Below are positions 34,194-44,291 of a stretch of DNA of 64,000 bases, piece by piece. Positions within the stretch are counted from its first letter, which is position 1, and every line of letters begins with the position of its first letter. Below the pieces are notes generated by a model. That model worked only from the letters and a program-made list of their open reading frames with translations. It had not been told where the DNA came from and did no database searches. This stretch comes from Streptomyces sp. HD (GTDB lineage Bacteria; Actinomycetota; Actinomycetes; Streptomycetales; Streptomycetaceae). A program made the translations under genes and the position numbers. The stretch covers positions 205,751 through 269,750 of the forward strand of contig NZ_JAQMYP010000007.1 of the NCBI RefSeq assembly GCF_028369295.1. Reading direction: 5' to 3'.

Positions 34194-36071
34194 TCAGAGG
34201 TGGTGACGGCGTCCGGCGACGTTCTGGTCGTAGCGCTCGCGGGCCTCGACGGCTGCCTCGCGGGAGGCGACCTCGGCCACGGGGACGTCCCACCAGGCCT
34301 CGGCGCCCGGCGAGGACGGGTTCTTCATGTCGGTCTCGACGTACACGCAGGTCGGCCGGTCGGACGCGCGCGCGGCGGCCAGCGCCTCCCGCAGCTCGCC
34401 CACCGTCTTGGCGCGCAACACGTCCATGCCGAGGCTGGCCGCGTTGGCGGCGAGGTCGACGGGCAGGGGGGCGCCGCTGAAGGTGCCGTCGGCGGCCCGG
34501 TAGCGGTAGTCGGTGCCGAAGCGCTCACCGCCGACCTCGTTCGACAGCCCGCCGATCGAGGCGTAGCCGTGGTTCTGGATCAGGACGATGTTGACCGGCA
34601 GCCCCTCCTGGACCGCGGTCACGATCTCCGTCGGCATCATCAGATAGGTGCCGTCGCCGACCAGCGACCACACGGCGACGTCCGGGGCGGCCTGCTGGAT
34701 ACCGATCCCGGCCGGGATCTCGTAACCCATGCAGGAGTAGCCGTACTCCAGGTGGTACTGGCGCGGCGAGCGCGCCCGCCACAGCTTGTGCAGGTCGCCC
34801 GGGAGCGAACCGGCCGCGTTGATCACCACGTCGTCGTCCCCGACCAACGCGTCCAGCGCGCCCAGCACCTGGGTCTGTGTCGGTACGGCGCTCTCGTCGT
34901 CGGCACGGTAGGCGGCCTCGACGACCGCGTCCCACCGCTCCTGGCCCAAGAGGTACTCGGCCTCGTACGAGGGGTGCACGCGATGGCCGGAAAGCGACTC
35001 GGCCAAGGCCGTGAGCCCGGTCCGTGCGTCGCACACCAACGTGCGCGCGGCGAGCTTGTGCGCGTCGAACCCGGTGATGTTGAGGTTCAGGAAGCGCACG
35101 TCCGGGTTCTGGAAGAGCGTGCCCGAGGCGGTGGTGAAGTCGGTGTACCGCGTGCCCACACCGATCACCAGGTCGGCCGCGCGTGCGATGTCGTCACTCA
35201 CCGAGGTGCCGGTGTGCCCGATGCCGCCGAGGTCGCAGGGGTGGTCGTGGCGGAGCGAGCCCTTGCCCGCCTGGGTGGAGGCGACCGGAATGCCGGTGGC
35301 CTCCACGAAGGCCTTGAGCGCGTCCTCGGCCTCGCTGTGGTGCACACCGCCGCCCGCGACGATCAGCGGGCGCTCGGCGGAGCGGATCGCCTCGACGGCC
35401 GCCGCCAGCTCGACCGGGTCGGGCGCGGGGCGTCGTACGTACCAGACGCGGTCGGCGAAGAACTCCTCCGGCCAGTCGTACGCCTCGGCCTGCACGTCCT
35501 GGGGGAGGGCCAGCGTCACCGCGCCGGTCTCGGCCGGGTCGGCGAGCACGCGCATGGCGTTCAGCGCGGACGGGATCAGGGCCTCGGGGCGGGTGACCCG
35601 GTCGAAGTACCTCGACACCGGCCGCAGGGTGTCGTTGACCGACACGTCCGCCTCGGTCGGGTGCTCCAGCTGCTGGAGCAGCGGGTCCGGGGCGTGCGAG
35701 GCGAAGTAGTCGCCGGGGAGCAGCAGGACCGGGAGGCGGTTGATCGTGGCCAGGGCCGCGCCCGTCACCAGATTGGTGGCGCCCGGACCGATCGACGTCG
35801 TCACGGCCTGCGCGGACAGGCGGTTGAGCTGGCGGGCGTAGCCGACGGCCGCGTGCACCATGGACTGCTCGTTGCGGCCCTGGTGGTACGGCATGACGTC
35901 CTCGCCCGCCTGGAGCAGGGCCTGGCCGAGGCCGGCCACATTGCCGTGGCCGAAGATGCCCCAGGTCCCGGCGATCAGCCGGTGCCGTACGCCGTCGCGC
36001 TCGGTGTACTGGGCGGACAGGAACCGCACCAGCGCCTGGGCGACGGTCAGGCGGACGGTGGAGTGGCTCAT
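34194..36071 (-). CDS. iolD: 3D-(3,5/4)-trihydroxycyclohexane-1,2-dione hydrolase, ThDP-dependent
   Basis: 625 aa from ATG 36071; the open frame continues upstream, but this start follows the iolB stop by 8 bp. N-terminal LTVAQALVRFLSAQYTERDG and FGHGNVAGLGQAL; PYHQGRNEQSMVHAAVGYAR holds the conserved ThDP Glu near 65; SIGPGATNLVTGAALA near 90; ThDP/Mg motif from GDGTYLMMPTEIVTA to QNHGYASIGGLSN at about 455-490. It opens the inositol-derived dione ring to 5-deoxy-glucuronate. Third enzymatic step of the pathway. Confidence 0.95.
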   Translation of the reverse strand: MSHSTVRLTVAQALVRFLSAQYTERDGVRHRLIAGTWGIFGHGNVAGLGQALLQAGEDVMPYHQGRNEQSMVHAAVGYARQLNRLSAQAVTTSIGPGATNLVTGAALATINRLPVLLLPGDYFASHAPDPLLQQLEHPTEADVSVNDTLRPVSRYFDRVTRPEALIPSALNAMRVLADPAETGAVTLALPQDVQAEAYDWPEEFFADRVWYVRRPAPDPVELAAAVEAIRSAERPLIVAGGGVHHSEAEDALKAFVEATGIPVASTQAGKGSLRHDHPCDLGGIGHTGTSVSDDIARAADLVIGVGTRYTDFTTASGTLFQNPDVRFLNLNITGFDAHKLAARTLVCDARTGLTALAESLSGHRVHPSYEAEYLLGQERWDAVVEAAYRADDESAVPTQTQVLGALDALVGDDDVVINAAGSLPGDLHKLWRARSPRQYHLEYGYSCMGYEIPAGIGIQQAAPDVAVWSLVGDGTYLMMPTEIVTAVQEGLPVNIVLIQNHGYASIGGLSNEVGGERFGTDYRYRAADGTFSGAPLPVDLAANAASLGMDVLRAKTVGELREALAAARASDRPTCVYVETDMKNPSSPGAEAWWDVPVAEVASREAAVEARERYDQNVAGRRHHL

Positions 36072-36079
36072 CGGGGACC

Positions 36080-37009
36080 TCACTGGGATGGAGCGGTGTA
36101 GAGGGGCAGACGGGGGTCGACGGGCTGGTCCGGCCAGGTGCCGCGGATCCAGGCGTGGTCGGGGTGGTCGCAGATCAGCCAGGCGCGCTCGGCCTCGGGG
36201 CCCGCCATGACGTTGAGGTAGTACATGTGGTGGCCGGGCACGGCCATCGAGGGCCCGTGCCAGCCGTCGGGGATCAGCACGACGTCGCCGCTGCGCACCT
36301 CGGCCAGCACGTCGGTGTTCCGGCCGTGTCCGGACGGGGAGACGCGCTGGTAGCCGAGGCCGGGGGTGCCCTCGTGGTCGGCGAACTCGAAGTAGTAGAT
36401 CTCCTCCAGCACCGACTCCTCGCCGGGCCGGTGCTCGTCGTGCTTGTGCGGCGGGAAGGACGACCAGTTGCCGCCCGGCGTGATGACCTCGACCGCGATG
36501 AGCTTGTCGCACTCGAAACCCTGTCCATCACCGCCTCCGGCGGGGGCGGCCGCGCCGAAGTTGTTCACCTGGCGCGAGGAGTTGCCGGTGCCGCGCAGCT
36601 CCACCGGCACCGACGACGCCGGGCCGTATCGGGCGGGCAGCCGCCGGGTGCAGCGCGCGCCGGTCAGCGCGAACCGTCCGCCGCCGGTCGACGAGATGGT
36701 CGTACGGGCGTCCCGTGGCACATAGGCGAAGTCGCTGACCCCGCTGAACACGCCCTCCCGGCCCGCGAGTCGGAAAGTGTCATGGCCGAAGTCGTCGGTC
36801 GCCTCCACCGTGCAGCCGCCGTTCAACGGCAGCACGATCCACTCGCTGTCACCGGTCTCGAAGGTGTGCGAGCCGCCGGGCGGCAGCTCCAGGACCTTCA
36901 GGCTGGAGTAGCCCCAGCCGGCCTTCTCGGGCGTGACGTCCACGACGTACGGGCCGCCGAGCGCCTTTCCCGCGGGAAGGTGATAAGTCATCGTGTCCTT
37001 AAGCGTCAC
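36080..37009 (-). CDS. iolB: 5-deoxy-glucuronate isomerase
   Basis: 309 aa from GTG 37009 with AGGA 7 bp upstream; ATG 36991 is an alternative. Bicupin KduI/IolB fold: PPGGSHTFETGDSEWIVLPL near 42, VYVPRDARTTISS region near 95, NWSSFPPHKHDEHR near 180 with the His metal ligands, LEEIYYFEFADHEG near 203, and PDGWHGPSMAVPGHHMYYLN near 250. It isomerises 5-deoxy-D-glucuronate to 5-dehydro-2-deoxy-gluconate. Sits between the aldolase-like gene and iolD. Confidence 0.95.
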   Translation of the reverse strand: MTLKDTMTYHLPAGKALGGPYVVDVTPEKAGWGYSSLKVLELPPGGSHTFETGDSEWIVLPLNGGCTVEATDDFGHDTFRLAGREGVFSGVSDFAYVPRDARTTISSTGGGRFALTGARCTRRLPARYGPASSVPVELRGTGNSSRQVNNFGAAAPAGGGDGQGFECDKLIAVEVITPGGNWSSFPPHKHDEHRPGEESVLEEIYYFEFADHEGTPGLGYQRVSPSGHGRNTDVLAEVRSGDVVLIPDGWHGPSMAVPGHHMYYLNVMAGPEAERAWLICDHPDHAWIRGTWPDQPVDPRLPLYTAPSQ

Positions 37010-37036
37010 AGTCGTTCCTCCGCGTCACAGTCCGGG

Positions 37037-37924
37037 TCACAACAGGCCGACGGCCGTGTCCACCGCCGTCTCCACACTGCCCTCGGCCGGGTAGAGCAGC
37101 GAGCGGCCGACGACCATGCCCTGGACGGTGGGGAGCGCGAGCGCCTTGCGCCAGCGCTCGTAGGCGCCCGCCTGGGCTTCAGCGGAGTCCCCGACCTCGC
37201 CGCCGAGCAGCACGACGGGCAGGGTGGACGTCTCCAGAACCTCGGCCATGTCGTCGGGGTCATCGGTGACGGGCAGTTTCAGCCAGGTGTAGGCCGAGGT
37301 GCCGCCGAGACCGGAGGCGATGGCGATCGACTTGGTGACGGCCTCGGCGGACAGGTCGTTGCGCACCCGGCCGTCGATCCGCCGGGAGAGGAACGGCTCG
37401 ACGAACAGGGGCAGCCGGAGCGCGGCCATCGCGTCGATCGCCCGGGCCGTGGACTCCAGGGTGGTCAGCGAGCCCGGGTCGTCGTAGTCGACACGGAGCA
37501 GCAGCTTGGCCGCGTCGAAGCGCATCCGGGCGATGTCCTCGGCACGGTGGCCGGTGAAGCGGTCGTCCATCTCGAAGGACGCGCCGGCCAGGCCCCCGCG
37601 GTTCATGGACCCCATGACAACCTTGTCGTCGAGGACGCCGAGGAGCAGCAGGTCCTCCAGGATGTCGGCGGTGGCCAGCACTCCGTCGACGCCGGGCCGC
37701 GACAGGGCCGTGCAAAGACGTTCCAGCAGATCGGCCCGGTCGGCCATGGCCAGCCGTCTGTCGCCGACGCCCAGGGCGCCGCGGGCCGGATGGTCGGCGG
37801 CCACGATCATCAGGCGGCCGCTGTCGCCGATCAGCGGGCGGCGCACCCGGCGGGCCGCGGCCTCGGCGATCGCCTCGGGGTGCCGGGCTCTGATCGCGGC
37901 GAGGTCGGTGATGCTGATACTCAA
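37037..37924 (-). CDS. Cgl0158-type (beta/alpha)8 aldolase-like protein of the iol cluster
   Basis: 295 aa if started at TTG 37924, chosen because GGAG lies 7 bp upstream and the family homology begins just after (ISITDLAAIRARHPEAI); no ATG fits. Class I aldolase-like barrel: RLMIVAADHPARGALG near 37, VDGVLATADILEDLLLLG near 78, KLLLRVDYDD with a possible Schiff-base Lys near 140, FVEPFLS near 175, and VVLLGGEVGD near 240. In actinobacteria this family sits with iolC and may do the final cleavage of 5-dehydro-2-deoxygluconate 6-phosphate, replacing IolJ (inference). Confidence 0.8.
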   Translation of the reverse strand: MSISITDLAAIRARHPEAIAEAAARRVRRPLIGDSGRLMIVAADHPARGALGVGDRRLAMADRADLLERLCTALSRPGVDGVLATADILEDLLLLGVLDDKVVMGSMNRGGLAGASFEMDDRFTGHRAEDIARMRFDAAKLLLRVDYDDPGSLTTLESTARAIDAMAALRLPLFVEPFLSRRIDGRVRNDLSAEAVTKSIAIASGLGGTSAYTWLKLPVTDDPDDMAEVLETSTLPVVLLGGEVGDSAEAQAGAYERWRKALALPTVQGMVVGRSLLYPAEGSVETAVDTAVGLL

Positions 37925-37959
37925 GGAAAGGCTCCGTTCAGGGGTGGCTCGGCCTGCCG

Positions 37960-38919
37960 TCACGACGCCCGCGCGAGGAGGCCCTCGACCTCGGACTCGG
38001 TGGGCATCGCGGAGGAGCAGGCGAGGCGGGAGGCGACGAGGGCGCCGGCAGCGTTGGCGTACCGCATGGTTTCGGCCAGGTCCCGGCCGGACAGCAGCCC
38101 GTGGACCAGCGAGCCGCCGAAGGCGTCGCCCGCGCCGAGGCCGTTCGCGACCTCGACCGGCACCGGCGGCACCTCGGCCTCCGTACCGTCGCGGTGCACG
38201 GCCAGCACGCCCTTGGGGCCCTGCTTGACGACCGCCAGCTCCACCCCGGCCGCCAGCAGCGCCTCGGCACAGGCACGCGGCTCGCGGACCCCGGTGGCGA
38301 CCTCGCACTCGTCGAGGTTGCCGACCGCGACCGTGGCGTGCCGCAGCGCCTCCGCGTAGTACGGGCGGGCCTCTGCCGGGTCCTTCCAGAACATCGGGCG
38401 CCAGTCGAGGTCGAAGACCGTGGTGCCCGCCCTGTCGCGCGCCTTGAGGGCGGCGAGGGTGGCGGAGCGGCTCGGTTCCTCGCTCAGACCGGTGCCGGTG
38501 ATCCAGAAGACCCGGGCCGAACGGATGGCCCAGTAGTCCAGCTCGTCGGAGTGTATCTCCAGGTCAGGCGCCTTAGGCTGCCGGTAGAAGTACAGCGGGA
38601 AGTCGTCCGGCGGGAAGATCTCGCAGAACGTCACCGGCGTCGGGTACGCCGCGACGGGCGTCACCCAGCGGTCGTCGACACCGAAGTCCTTGAGGGCTTC
38701 GTGCAGGTAGGCGCCGAAGGGATCGTCGCCGGTGCGGGTGATCACGGCGGTGCTCCGGCCCAGCCGGGCCGCGGCCACGGCGACGTTCGCGGCCGAGCCT
38801 CCGAGGAACTTGCCGAACGTCTCCACCCGCGTCAGAGGTAGGCCAGACTGCAGGGGGTAGAGATCGACTCCTATTCTTCCCATTGTGATCAAGTCGAAGG
38901 GCTTGGCTGACTCGGCCAT
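37960..38919 (-). CDS. iolC: 5-dehydro-2-deoxygluconokinase (PfkB family)
   Basis: 319 aa, ATG with SD AGGAG. PfkB/ribokinase signatures: ITMGRIGVDLYPLQ at 11-24, FLGGSAANVAVAAARLG at 38-54, and the C-terminal PfkB motif VANGLGAGDAFGGSLVHGLL near 258-277 with the catalytic Asp. It phosphorylates 5-dehydro-2-deoxy-D-gluconate with ATP. First gene of the minus-strand operon; its promoter region carries the long inverted repeat at 39001-39068. Confidence 0.94.
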   Translation of the reverse strand: MAESAKPFDLITMGRIGVDLYPLQSGLPLTRVETFGKFLGGSAANVAVAAARLGRSTAVITRTGDDPFGAYLHEALKDFGVDDRWVTPVAAYPTPVTFCEIFPPDDFPLYFYRQPKAPDLEIHSDELDYWAIRSARVFWITGTGLSEEPSRSATLAALKARDRAGTTVFDLDWRPMFWKDPAEARPYYAEALRHATVAVGNLDECEVATGVREPRACAEALLAAGVELAVVKQGPKGVLAVHRDGTEAEVPPVPVEVANGLGAGDAFGGSLVHGLLSGRDLAETMRYANAAGALVASRLACSSAMPTESEVEGLLARAS

Positions 38920-39000
38920 GCGCGACGCTCCTAGAGCTGGACTGGGGGTGGGGCCCCCAGGGGGCCTGCCGCCTCCCAGGTGTAGGGCGTGGAGGCCGAC

Positions 39001-39068
39001 GCTGTCAATACTTTGTACTTACATTCGGACCTGCTTGTGAAATGATGTCTTAACAAAGTATTGACAGC
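39001..39068. promoter_or_regulatory. Divergent iol promoter region with a perfect 16-bp inverted repeat
   Basis: GCTGTCAATACTTTGT (39001-39016) and ACAAAGTATTGACAGC (39053-39068) are exact reverse complements, 36 bp apart. Each arm ends with an outward-facing TTGACA, a good -35 element, so each half overlaps the promoter of one divergent operon (iolC leftward, ABC transporter rightward). Possible -10 elements lie 17-18 bp further out (TTGGAT to the right, TACACC to the left). The layout fits two operators bound by one dimeric regulator, probably the GntR protein at 31849-32634. Confidence 0.75.
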
Positions 39069-39220
39069 GGGCGTATCCAGCGATTGGATCCCGTCCCAGC
39101 GCAACCGCCGTGTTCCACGGCACACGACCCGGGCTTTCTCCCACCGGTCCGGGCCGCGATCTCAGTGATCACCCCTTTCCCCCGTCGCAACACCCCGTCG
39201 TACAGTGAGGTGCTGGAAAG

Positions 39221-40237
39221 ATGGACCGCTCTTACTCCCGCTCCCGAAGGTTGGCCCCCGTAGTGGCCGTCGCCGCAGCGGCAGCGCTGACGCTCGCAGG
39301 ATGCTCCAGCAGCTCCGGCGGCAAGAAGGCAGAGGAGAGCGCGGAGGGCGCCTCCGCCGGCAAGGCAAACACGCCCCGTATGACGGTCGCCCTGGTCACG
39401 CACCAGTCGGCCGGTGACACCTTCTGGGACATCGTCCGCAAGGGTGCCGAGGCCGCCGCCGCCAAGGACAACGTCAAGCTGATCTACTCCAACGACCCGA
39501 ACGCCGGCAACCAGGCCAACCTGGTCCAGAACGCCATCGACCAGAAGGTCGACGGCATCGCGATCACCCTCGCCAAGCCCGACGCCATGAAGGACGTCGT
39601 CAGCAAGGCGAAGAAGGCCGGCATACCGGTGGTCGGCCTCAACTCCGGTGTCAGCGAGTGGCAGAAGCTCGGCCTGATGGAGTTCTTCGGCCAGGACGAG
39701 ACCGTGGCGGGCGAGGCGCTCGGCAAGCGGCTGAACGAGGCCGGCGCCAAGAAGGCCGTCTGTGTCATCCAGGAGCAGGGCAACATCGGCCTGGAGCAGC
39801 GCTGCGCGGGTGTGAAGAAGACCTTCGAGGGTGACGTCGAGAACCTGAACGTCAACGGCACCGACATGCCGTCCGTGAAGTCGACCATCACCGCGAAGCT
39901 CAAGCAGGACAGCGACACCGACTACGTCGTCGCTCTCGGCGCCCCGTTCGCGCTGACGGCCGCGCAGTCGGTCGACGAGTCGGGCAGCAAGGCGAAGGTC
40001 GCCACCTTCGACCTCAACAAGCAGCTGACCGGAGCGATCAAGGCGGGCACCATCGAGTTCGCCGTCGACCAGCAGCCCTACCTCCAGGGCTACCTGGCGA
40101 TCGACTCCCTGTGGCTCTACAAGAACAACGGCAACTACATGGGCGGCGGCGAGCAGCCGGTGCTGACCGGACCTGCCTTCGTCGACAAGACGAACGTCGA
40201 GACGATCGACAAGTACGCCGCGAAGGGCACTCGGTGA
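39221..40237 (+). CDS. Sugar ABC transporter substrate-binding lipoprotein
   Basis: 338 aa. Signal peptide with twin basic residues and the lipobox LAGC (Cys near 28), followed by a Ser/Gly linker. Type I periplasmic-binding fold of the ribose/inositol group: VALVTHQSAGDTFWDIVRKG near 57, AIDQKVDGIAITLAKPDAM near 106, IPVVGLNSG near 140, VDQQPYLQGYLAIDSLWLY near 286. Transcribed away from iolC from a shared promoter region, so the likely ligand is myo-inositol. Stop overlaps the permease start (TGATG). Confidence 0.92.
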   Translation: MDRSYSRSRRLAPVVAVAAAAALTLAGCSSSSGGKKAEESAEGASAGKANTPRMTVALVTHQSAGDTFWDIVRKGAEAAAAKDNVKLIYSNDPNAGNQANLVQNAIDQKVDGIAITLAKPDAMKDVVSKAKKAGIPVVGLNSGVSEWQKLGLMEFFGQDETVAGEALGKRLNEAGAKKAVCVIQEQGNIGLEQRCAGVKKTFEGDVENLNVNGTDMPSVKSTITAKLKQDSDTDYVVALGAPFALTAAQSVDESGSKAKVATFDLNKQLTGAIKAGTIEFAVDQQPYLQGYLAIDSLWLYKNNGNYMGGGEQPVLTGPAFVDKTNVETIDKYAAKGTR

Positions 40238-41316
40238 TGAGCATGACCCAACAGGCTGAGCCGGCGGTGAACACACCGCCGGCCTCCGGCCCGGGCAAGG
40301 AGAAGGACGGCCGCACGACGGAACGCCCCCTGGCGCTCCGGCTGTTGGCCCGGCCCGAGGTCGGCGTCTTCCTCGGCGCCGTGGCGGTGCTGATCTTCTT
40401 CCTGATCACGGCGCCGCCGGTGCGCGACGGCAGCTCGATGGCGAACATCCTGTACCAGTCGTCGACGATCGGGATCATGGCGCTGCCCGTGGCCCTGCTG
40501 ATGATCGGCGGCGAGTTCGACCTGTCGGCCGGTGTCGCGGTGGTCACCTCCGCGCTGACGGCCAGCATGACGGCGTATCAGCTGAGCATGAACGTCTGGG
40601 TCGGCGTGATCGTCGCCCTGGCCGTGTCCCTCGCGATCGGTCTCTTCAACGGCTGGATGCTGGTCAAGACCGGCCTGCCGAGCTTCCTGGTCACGCTGGG
40701 CACCTTCCTGATCCTCCAGGGCGTGAACCTGGCGGTGACCAAGCTGATCACCGGCAACGTCGCCACCGACGACATCAGCGACATGGACGGCTTCGACCAG
40801 GCCAAGGCGATCTTCGCCTCGTCGTTCGAGATCGGCGGTGTCAACGTGAAGATCACCGTCGTGTGGTGGCTGGTCTTCGCGGCCCTCGCGACGTGGGTGC
40901 TGCTGCGCACCAAGTACGGCAACTGGATCTTCGCCGTCGGCGGGAACCAGCAGTCCGCCCGCGCGGTCGGTGTCCCGGTGACGTTCACCAAGATCTCCCT
41001 GTTCATGCTGGTCGGCTTCGGTGCCTGGTTCGTCGGCATGCACCAGCTGTTCTCGTTCAACACGGTGCAGTCCGGTGAGGGCGTGGGGCAGGAGCTCATC
41101 TACATCGCCGCGGCGGTCATCGGCGGCTGTCTGCTGACCGGTGGTGCCGGTTCGGCGATCGGTCCGGTCTTCGGTGCCTTCATGTTCGGCATGGTCCAGC
41201 AGGGCATCGTCTACGCCGGCTGGAACCCGGACTGGTTCAAGGCGTTCCTCGGCGTGATGCTCCTCGGCGCCGTCCTGATCAATCTGTACGTGCAGCGCAC
41301 GGCGACCCGGAGGTGA
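40237..41316 (+). CDS. Sugar ABC transporter permease (RbsC/BPD_transp_2 family)
   Basis: 359 aa. An N-terminal cytoplasmic stretch of about 45 polar residues precedes eight to ten membrane helices, e.g. [40 protein letters not shown] (the family motif GGxFDLS), [20 protein letters not shown], and a [19 protein letters not shown] loop near 230 that is the family signature. Forms the membrane channel for the 39221 binding protein. Start taken at ATG 40237; GTG 40234 is possible. Confidence 0.92.
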   Translation: MSMTQQAEPAVNTPPASGPGKEKDGRTTERPLALRLLARPEVGVFLGAVAVLIFFLITAPPVRDGSSMANILYQSSTIGIMALPVALLMIGGEFDLSAGVAVVTSALTASMTAYQLSMNVWVGVIVALAVSLAIGLFNGWMLVKTGLPSFLVTLGTFLILQGVNLAVTKLITGNVATDDISDMDGFDQAKAIFASSFEIGGVNVKITVVWWLVFAALATWVLLRTKYGNWIFAVGGNQQSARAVGVPVTFTKISLFMLVGFGAWFVGMHQLFSFNTVQSGEGVGQELIYIAAAVIGGCLLTGGAGSAIGPVFGAFMFGMVQQGIVYAGWNPDWFKAFLGVMLLGAVLINLYVQRTATRR

Positions 41317-41321
41317 CCGAA

Positions 41322-42236
41322 ATGACATCCACCAACGGAACCGGCACCCACGGCGCCGTCATCGCCGACAAGGCCCCCGAGAAGGACGGCCCCGTCGTCG
41401 AACTCCGCGGCGCAGGCAAGTCGTACGGCAACGTCCGCGCCCTGCACGGCGTCGACCTGAAGGTGTTCCCCAATCAGGTCACCTGTGTGCTCGGCGACAA
41501 CGGGGCGGGCAAGTCCACCCTCATCAAGATCATCTCGGGTCTGCACCAGCACACCGAGGGCGAGTTCCTCGTCGATGGCGAACCGGTGCGCTTCTCCACC
41601 CCGCGCGAGGCCCTCGACAGGGGCATCGCCACGGTGTACCAGGATCTCGCGGTGGTCCCGCTGATGCCGGTGTGGCGGAACTTCTTCCTCGGCTCCGAGA
41701 TGACGAAGGGCCCCTGGCCGATCCGCCGTCTCGACATCGAGGCGATGAAGAAGACGGCCGACGAAGAGCTGCGCAACATGGGCATCGTCCTGGACGACCT
41801 GGAGCAGCCCATCGGCACCCTGTCCGGCGGTCAGCGCCAGTGCGTGGCGATCGCCCGCGCCGTCTACTTCGGCGCCCGGGTCCTCATCCTGGACGAGCCC
41901 ACCGCCGCCCTCGGCGTCAAGCAGTCCGGCGTGGTGCTCAAGTACATCGCCGCCGCCCGCGAGAAGGGCCTGGGCGTCATCTTCATCACCCACAACCCCC
42001 ACCACGCCTACATGGTCGGCGACCACTTCAGCGTCCTGCGCCTCGGCACCATGGAGCTCAACGCCTCCCGCGACGAGGTCAGCCTCGAAGAGCTCACCAA
42101 CCACATGGCCGGCGGCACCGAACTGGCCGCGCTCAAGCACGAGTTGAGCCAGGTCCGCGGCGTCGACGTCGAGGAGCTCCCCGAAGCGGGAGACCTCACC
42201 GCACCCGTGGCCACCACCGGCGAAGGGAAGTCCTGA
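41322..42236 (+). CDS. Sugar ABC transporter ATP-binding protein (single NBD)
   Basis: 304 aa from ATG 41322, which has the SD GGAGGTGA 8 bp upstream; GTG 41313 is less likely. Walker [10 protein letters not shown] near 60, the Q loop [15 protein letters not shown] near 105, signature [14 protein letters not shown] near 167, Walker [13 protein letters not shown] near 190, and switch His in [10 protein letters not shown]. Most sugar importers of this family (RbsA, MglA) have two fused NBDs; this has one and must dimerise. A C-terminal tail of ~50 residues is specific. Confidence 0.92.
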   Translation: MTSTNGTGTHGAVIADKAPEKDGPVVELRGAGKSYGNVRALHGVDLKVFPNQVTCVLGDNGAGKSTLIKIISGLHQHTEGEFLVDGEPVRFSTPREALDRGIATVYQDLAVVPLMPVWRNFFLGSEMTKGPWPIRRLDIEAMKKTADEELRNMGIVLDDLEQPIGTLSGGQRQCVAIARAVYFGARVLILDEPTAALGVKQSGVVLKYIAAAREKGLGVIFITHNPHHAYMVGDHFSVLRLGTMELNASRDEVSLEELTNHMAGGTELAALKHELSQVRGVDVEELPEAGDLTAPVATTGEGKS

Positions 42237-42237
42237 C

Positions 42238-43140
42238 ATGCCCCCTGTGCTGGACCGCATCCGGGTCGGCTCCGCCCCGGACTCCTGGGGCGTCTGGTTC
42301 CCCGACGACCCCGTACAGGTGCCCTGGGAACGCTTCCTCGACGAGGTCGCCGAGGCCGGCTACCCCTGGATCGAGCTGGGCCCGTACGGCTATCTGCCGA
42401 CCGACCCGGCGCGCCTGACCGACGAGATCACCAAGCGCGACCTCAAGGTCTCGGCGGGCACGATCTTCACCGGCCTGCACCGCGGCCCCGCCGTCTGGGA
42501 GTCCACCTGGCAGCACGTCAGCGAGGTCGCCGCGCTCACCCAGGCCATGGGGGCGAAGCACCTCGTCGTCATCCCGTCCTTCTGGCGGGACGACAAGACC
42601 GCCGAGGTCCTGGAGCCGCCGGAGCTCACCGGTGAGCAGTGGGCCCACCTGACCAAGGGCATGGAGCGGCTCGGGCACGAGGTGAAGGAGACGTACGGCC
42701 TCGACATCGTCGTGCACCCGCACGCCGACACCCACATCGACACCGAGGCGCACGTCGAGCGCTTCCTCGACTCGACCGACTCCGACCTGGTCAACCTCTG
42801 CCTCGACACGGGTCACTACGCCTACTGCGGCGGCGACAGCGTCAAGCTGATCGAGACCTACGGCGAGCGCATCGGCTACCTGCACCTCAAGCAGGTGGAC
42901 CCGGAGATCCTCGCGGACGTCGTGCGGAACGAGATCCCGTTCGGCCCCGCCGTGCAGCGCGGCGTGATGTGCGAACCCCCGTCCGGTGTACCGGAGTTGG
43001 GCCCGGTCCTGGAGGCCGCGCAGAAGCTGAACGTGGACCTGTTCGCGATCGTCGAGCAGGACATGTACCCCTGCGAGCCGGACAAGCCGCTGCCCATCGC
43101 GGTGCGTACCCGCAAGTTCCTGAGGTCCTGCGGCGCCTGA
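42238..43140 (+). CDS. Sugar phosphate isomerase/epimerase, IolE-like inosose dehydratase
   Basis: 300 aa. AP-endonuclease-2 TIM barrel: [17 protein letters not shown] at 8-24, [14 protein letters not shown] near 42, [20 protein letters not shown] near 158, [15 protein letters not shown] near 184, [12 protein letters not shown] near 214, and a late VEQDMYP near 275. The metal ligands (Glu, Asp, His, Glu) are in place. IolE dehydrates scyllo-inosose, and no other iolE is seen here, so this is the best candidate. IolH or IolI isomerase roles are alternatives. Confidence 0.85.
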   Translation: MPPVLDRIRVGSAPDSWGVWFPDDPVQVPWERFLDEVAEAGYPWIELGPYGYLPTDPARLTDEITKRDLKVSAGTIFTGLHRGPAVWESTWQHVSEVAALTQAMGAKHLVVIPSFWRDDKTAEVLEPPELTGEQWAHLTKGMERLGHEVKETYGLDIVVHPHADTHIDTEAHVERFLDSTDSDLVNLCLDTGHYAYCGGDSVKLIETYGERIGYLHLKQVDPEILADVVRNEIPFGPAVQRGVMCEPPSGVPELGPVLEAAQKLNVDLFAIVEQDMYPCEPDKPLPIAVRTRKFLRSCGA

Positions 43141-43165
43141 CGACCCGAAAGGACGGCCGATCACC

Positions 43166-44191
43166 ATGACCCAGCGTCCGCACCCGCTCGGAGTCGCAGT
43201 CATCGGTACCGGAAAGATGGGTGCGGATCATGTGCGCCGTATCCAGGAAGTCACCAGCGGGGCACGGGTGACGGCAGTCGTGGACGTCGACGCGGAGCGC
43301 GCCAAGAGGGTCGCGTCCCGCGTCGACGGCTGCGTCGCCTTCACCGACCCGGCCGCCGCGATGGCGTCCGCCGACGTCGACGCGGTGATCGTCGCGTCCC
43401 CCGGCCCCGCCCACGAGGGGGCGCTGCTCACCGCCTTCGAGCACGATCTGCCGGTGCTCTGCGAGAAACCCCTCACCCCCGACGCCGCGTCCGCGCTGCG
43501 CGTCCTGGAGGCCGAGCAGAGGCTGGGCCACCGCAGGGTCCAGGTCGGCTTCATGCGGCGCTACGACGCCGAGTACATGAGGCTCAAGGCGCTGCTGGAG
43601 ACGGGCCAGCTGGGCCGTCCCCTGATGCTGCACAACCGGCACCGCAACGCCGCCAGCCCGCCCGGCTGGACGTCCGAGGTGCTGATCAACGACTCGGTGA
43701 CGCACGAGATGGACGTGACCCGCTGGCTGCTCGGCCACGAGATCACGGCCGTCACGGTGCTGGCCCCGACGCCCTCCGGCAACGCGCCGGACGGCATCCG
43801 GGACCCGCAGTTCGTGCTCTTCGAGACCGACGGCGGCGCCATCGTCGACGTCGAGATCTTCGTCAACTGCGGCTTCGGCTACCAGGTCCAGGCCGAGGTC
43901 GTCTGCGAACGCGGCACCGCCCGGGTCGGCGACGGCCACGCCATGGTCACCAACGCCGCCGGCCGCTGGGGCGGCATCATCGCGCAGGACTACATCGAGC
44001 GGTTCGCCGACGCCTACGACCGTGAGGTCCAGGCCTGGGTGGACGCCACCCGGCGCGGCGAGGTCATCGGCCCGAGCGCCTGGGACGGCTACGCCGTGGC
44101 CGCCGTCTGCGAGGCGGGAGTACGGGCGCTGGCGGAGGGCGGCCGGGTTCCGGTGGAGCTCGCCGACCGGCCCGCGCTGTACGCGGTGTGA
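43166..44191 (+). CDS. Gfo/Idh/MocA oxidoreductase, inositol 2-dehydrogenase-like
   Basis: 341 aa, SD AAAGGA. NAD(P)-binding [17 protein letters not shown] at 10-26, the family motif CEKPLTPD near 96, [12 protein letters not shown] near 123, and the catalytic [19 protein letters not shown] near 172 with Asp and His. IolG enzymes oxidise myo-inositol to scyllo-inosose with NAD+. Last gene of the transport operon and thus well placed for the first step. One of four Gfo/Idh genes in this window; only its operon position singles it out. Confidence 0.88.
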   Translation: MTQRPHPLGVAVIGTGKMGADHVRRIQEVTSGARVTAVVDVDAERAKRVASRVDGCVAFTDPAAAMASADVDAVIVASPGPAHEGALLTAFEHDLPVLCEKPLTPDAASALRVLEAEQRLGHRRVQVGFMRRYDAEYMRLKALLETGQLGRPLMLHNRHRNAASPPGWTSEVLINDSVTHEMDVTRWLLGHEITAVTVLAPTPSGNAPDGIRDPQFVLFETDGGAIVDVEIFVNCGFGYQVQAEVVCERGTARVGDGHAMVTNAAGRWGGIIAQDYIERFADAYDREVQAWVDATRRGEVIGPSAWDGYAVAAVCEAGVRALAEGGRVPVELADRPALYAV

Positions 44192-44234
44192 CGGGCCGTC
44201 GACTCGACCTGACCGAGAGCTGACGGCGCGATAT

Positions 44235-44272
44235 GGCTGAGGGCCGGGGATGGCGTTCCCCGGCCCTCAGCC
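44235..44272. terminator. Bidirectional terminator hairpin, perfect 16-bp stem
   Basis: GGCTGAGGGCCGGGGA (44235-44250) and TCCCCGGCCCTCAGCC (44257-44272) pair perfectly around a 6-base loop. It lies between the convergent stops at 44191 and 44292. No T run, as is common in Streptomyces. Confidence 0.85.
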
Positions 44273-44291
44273 GTATCCGTCGTACGGTCCC

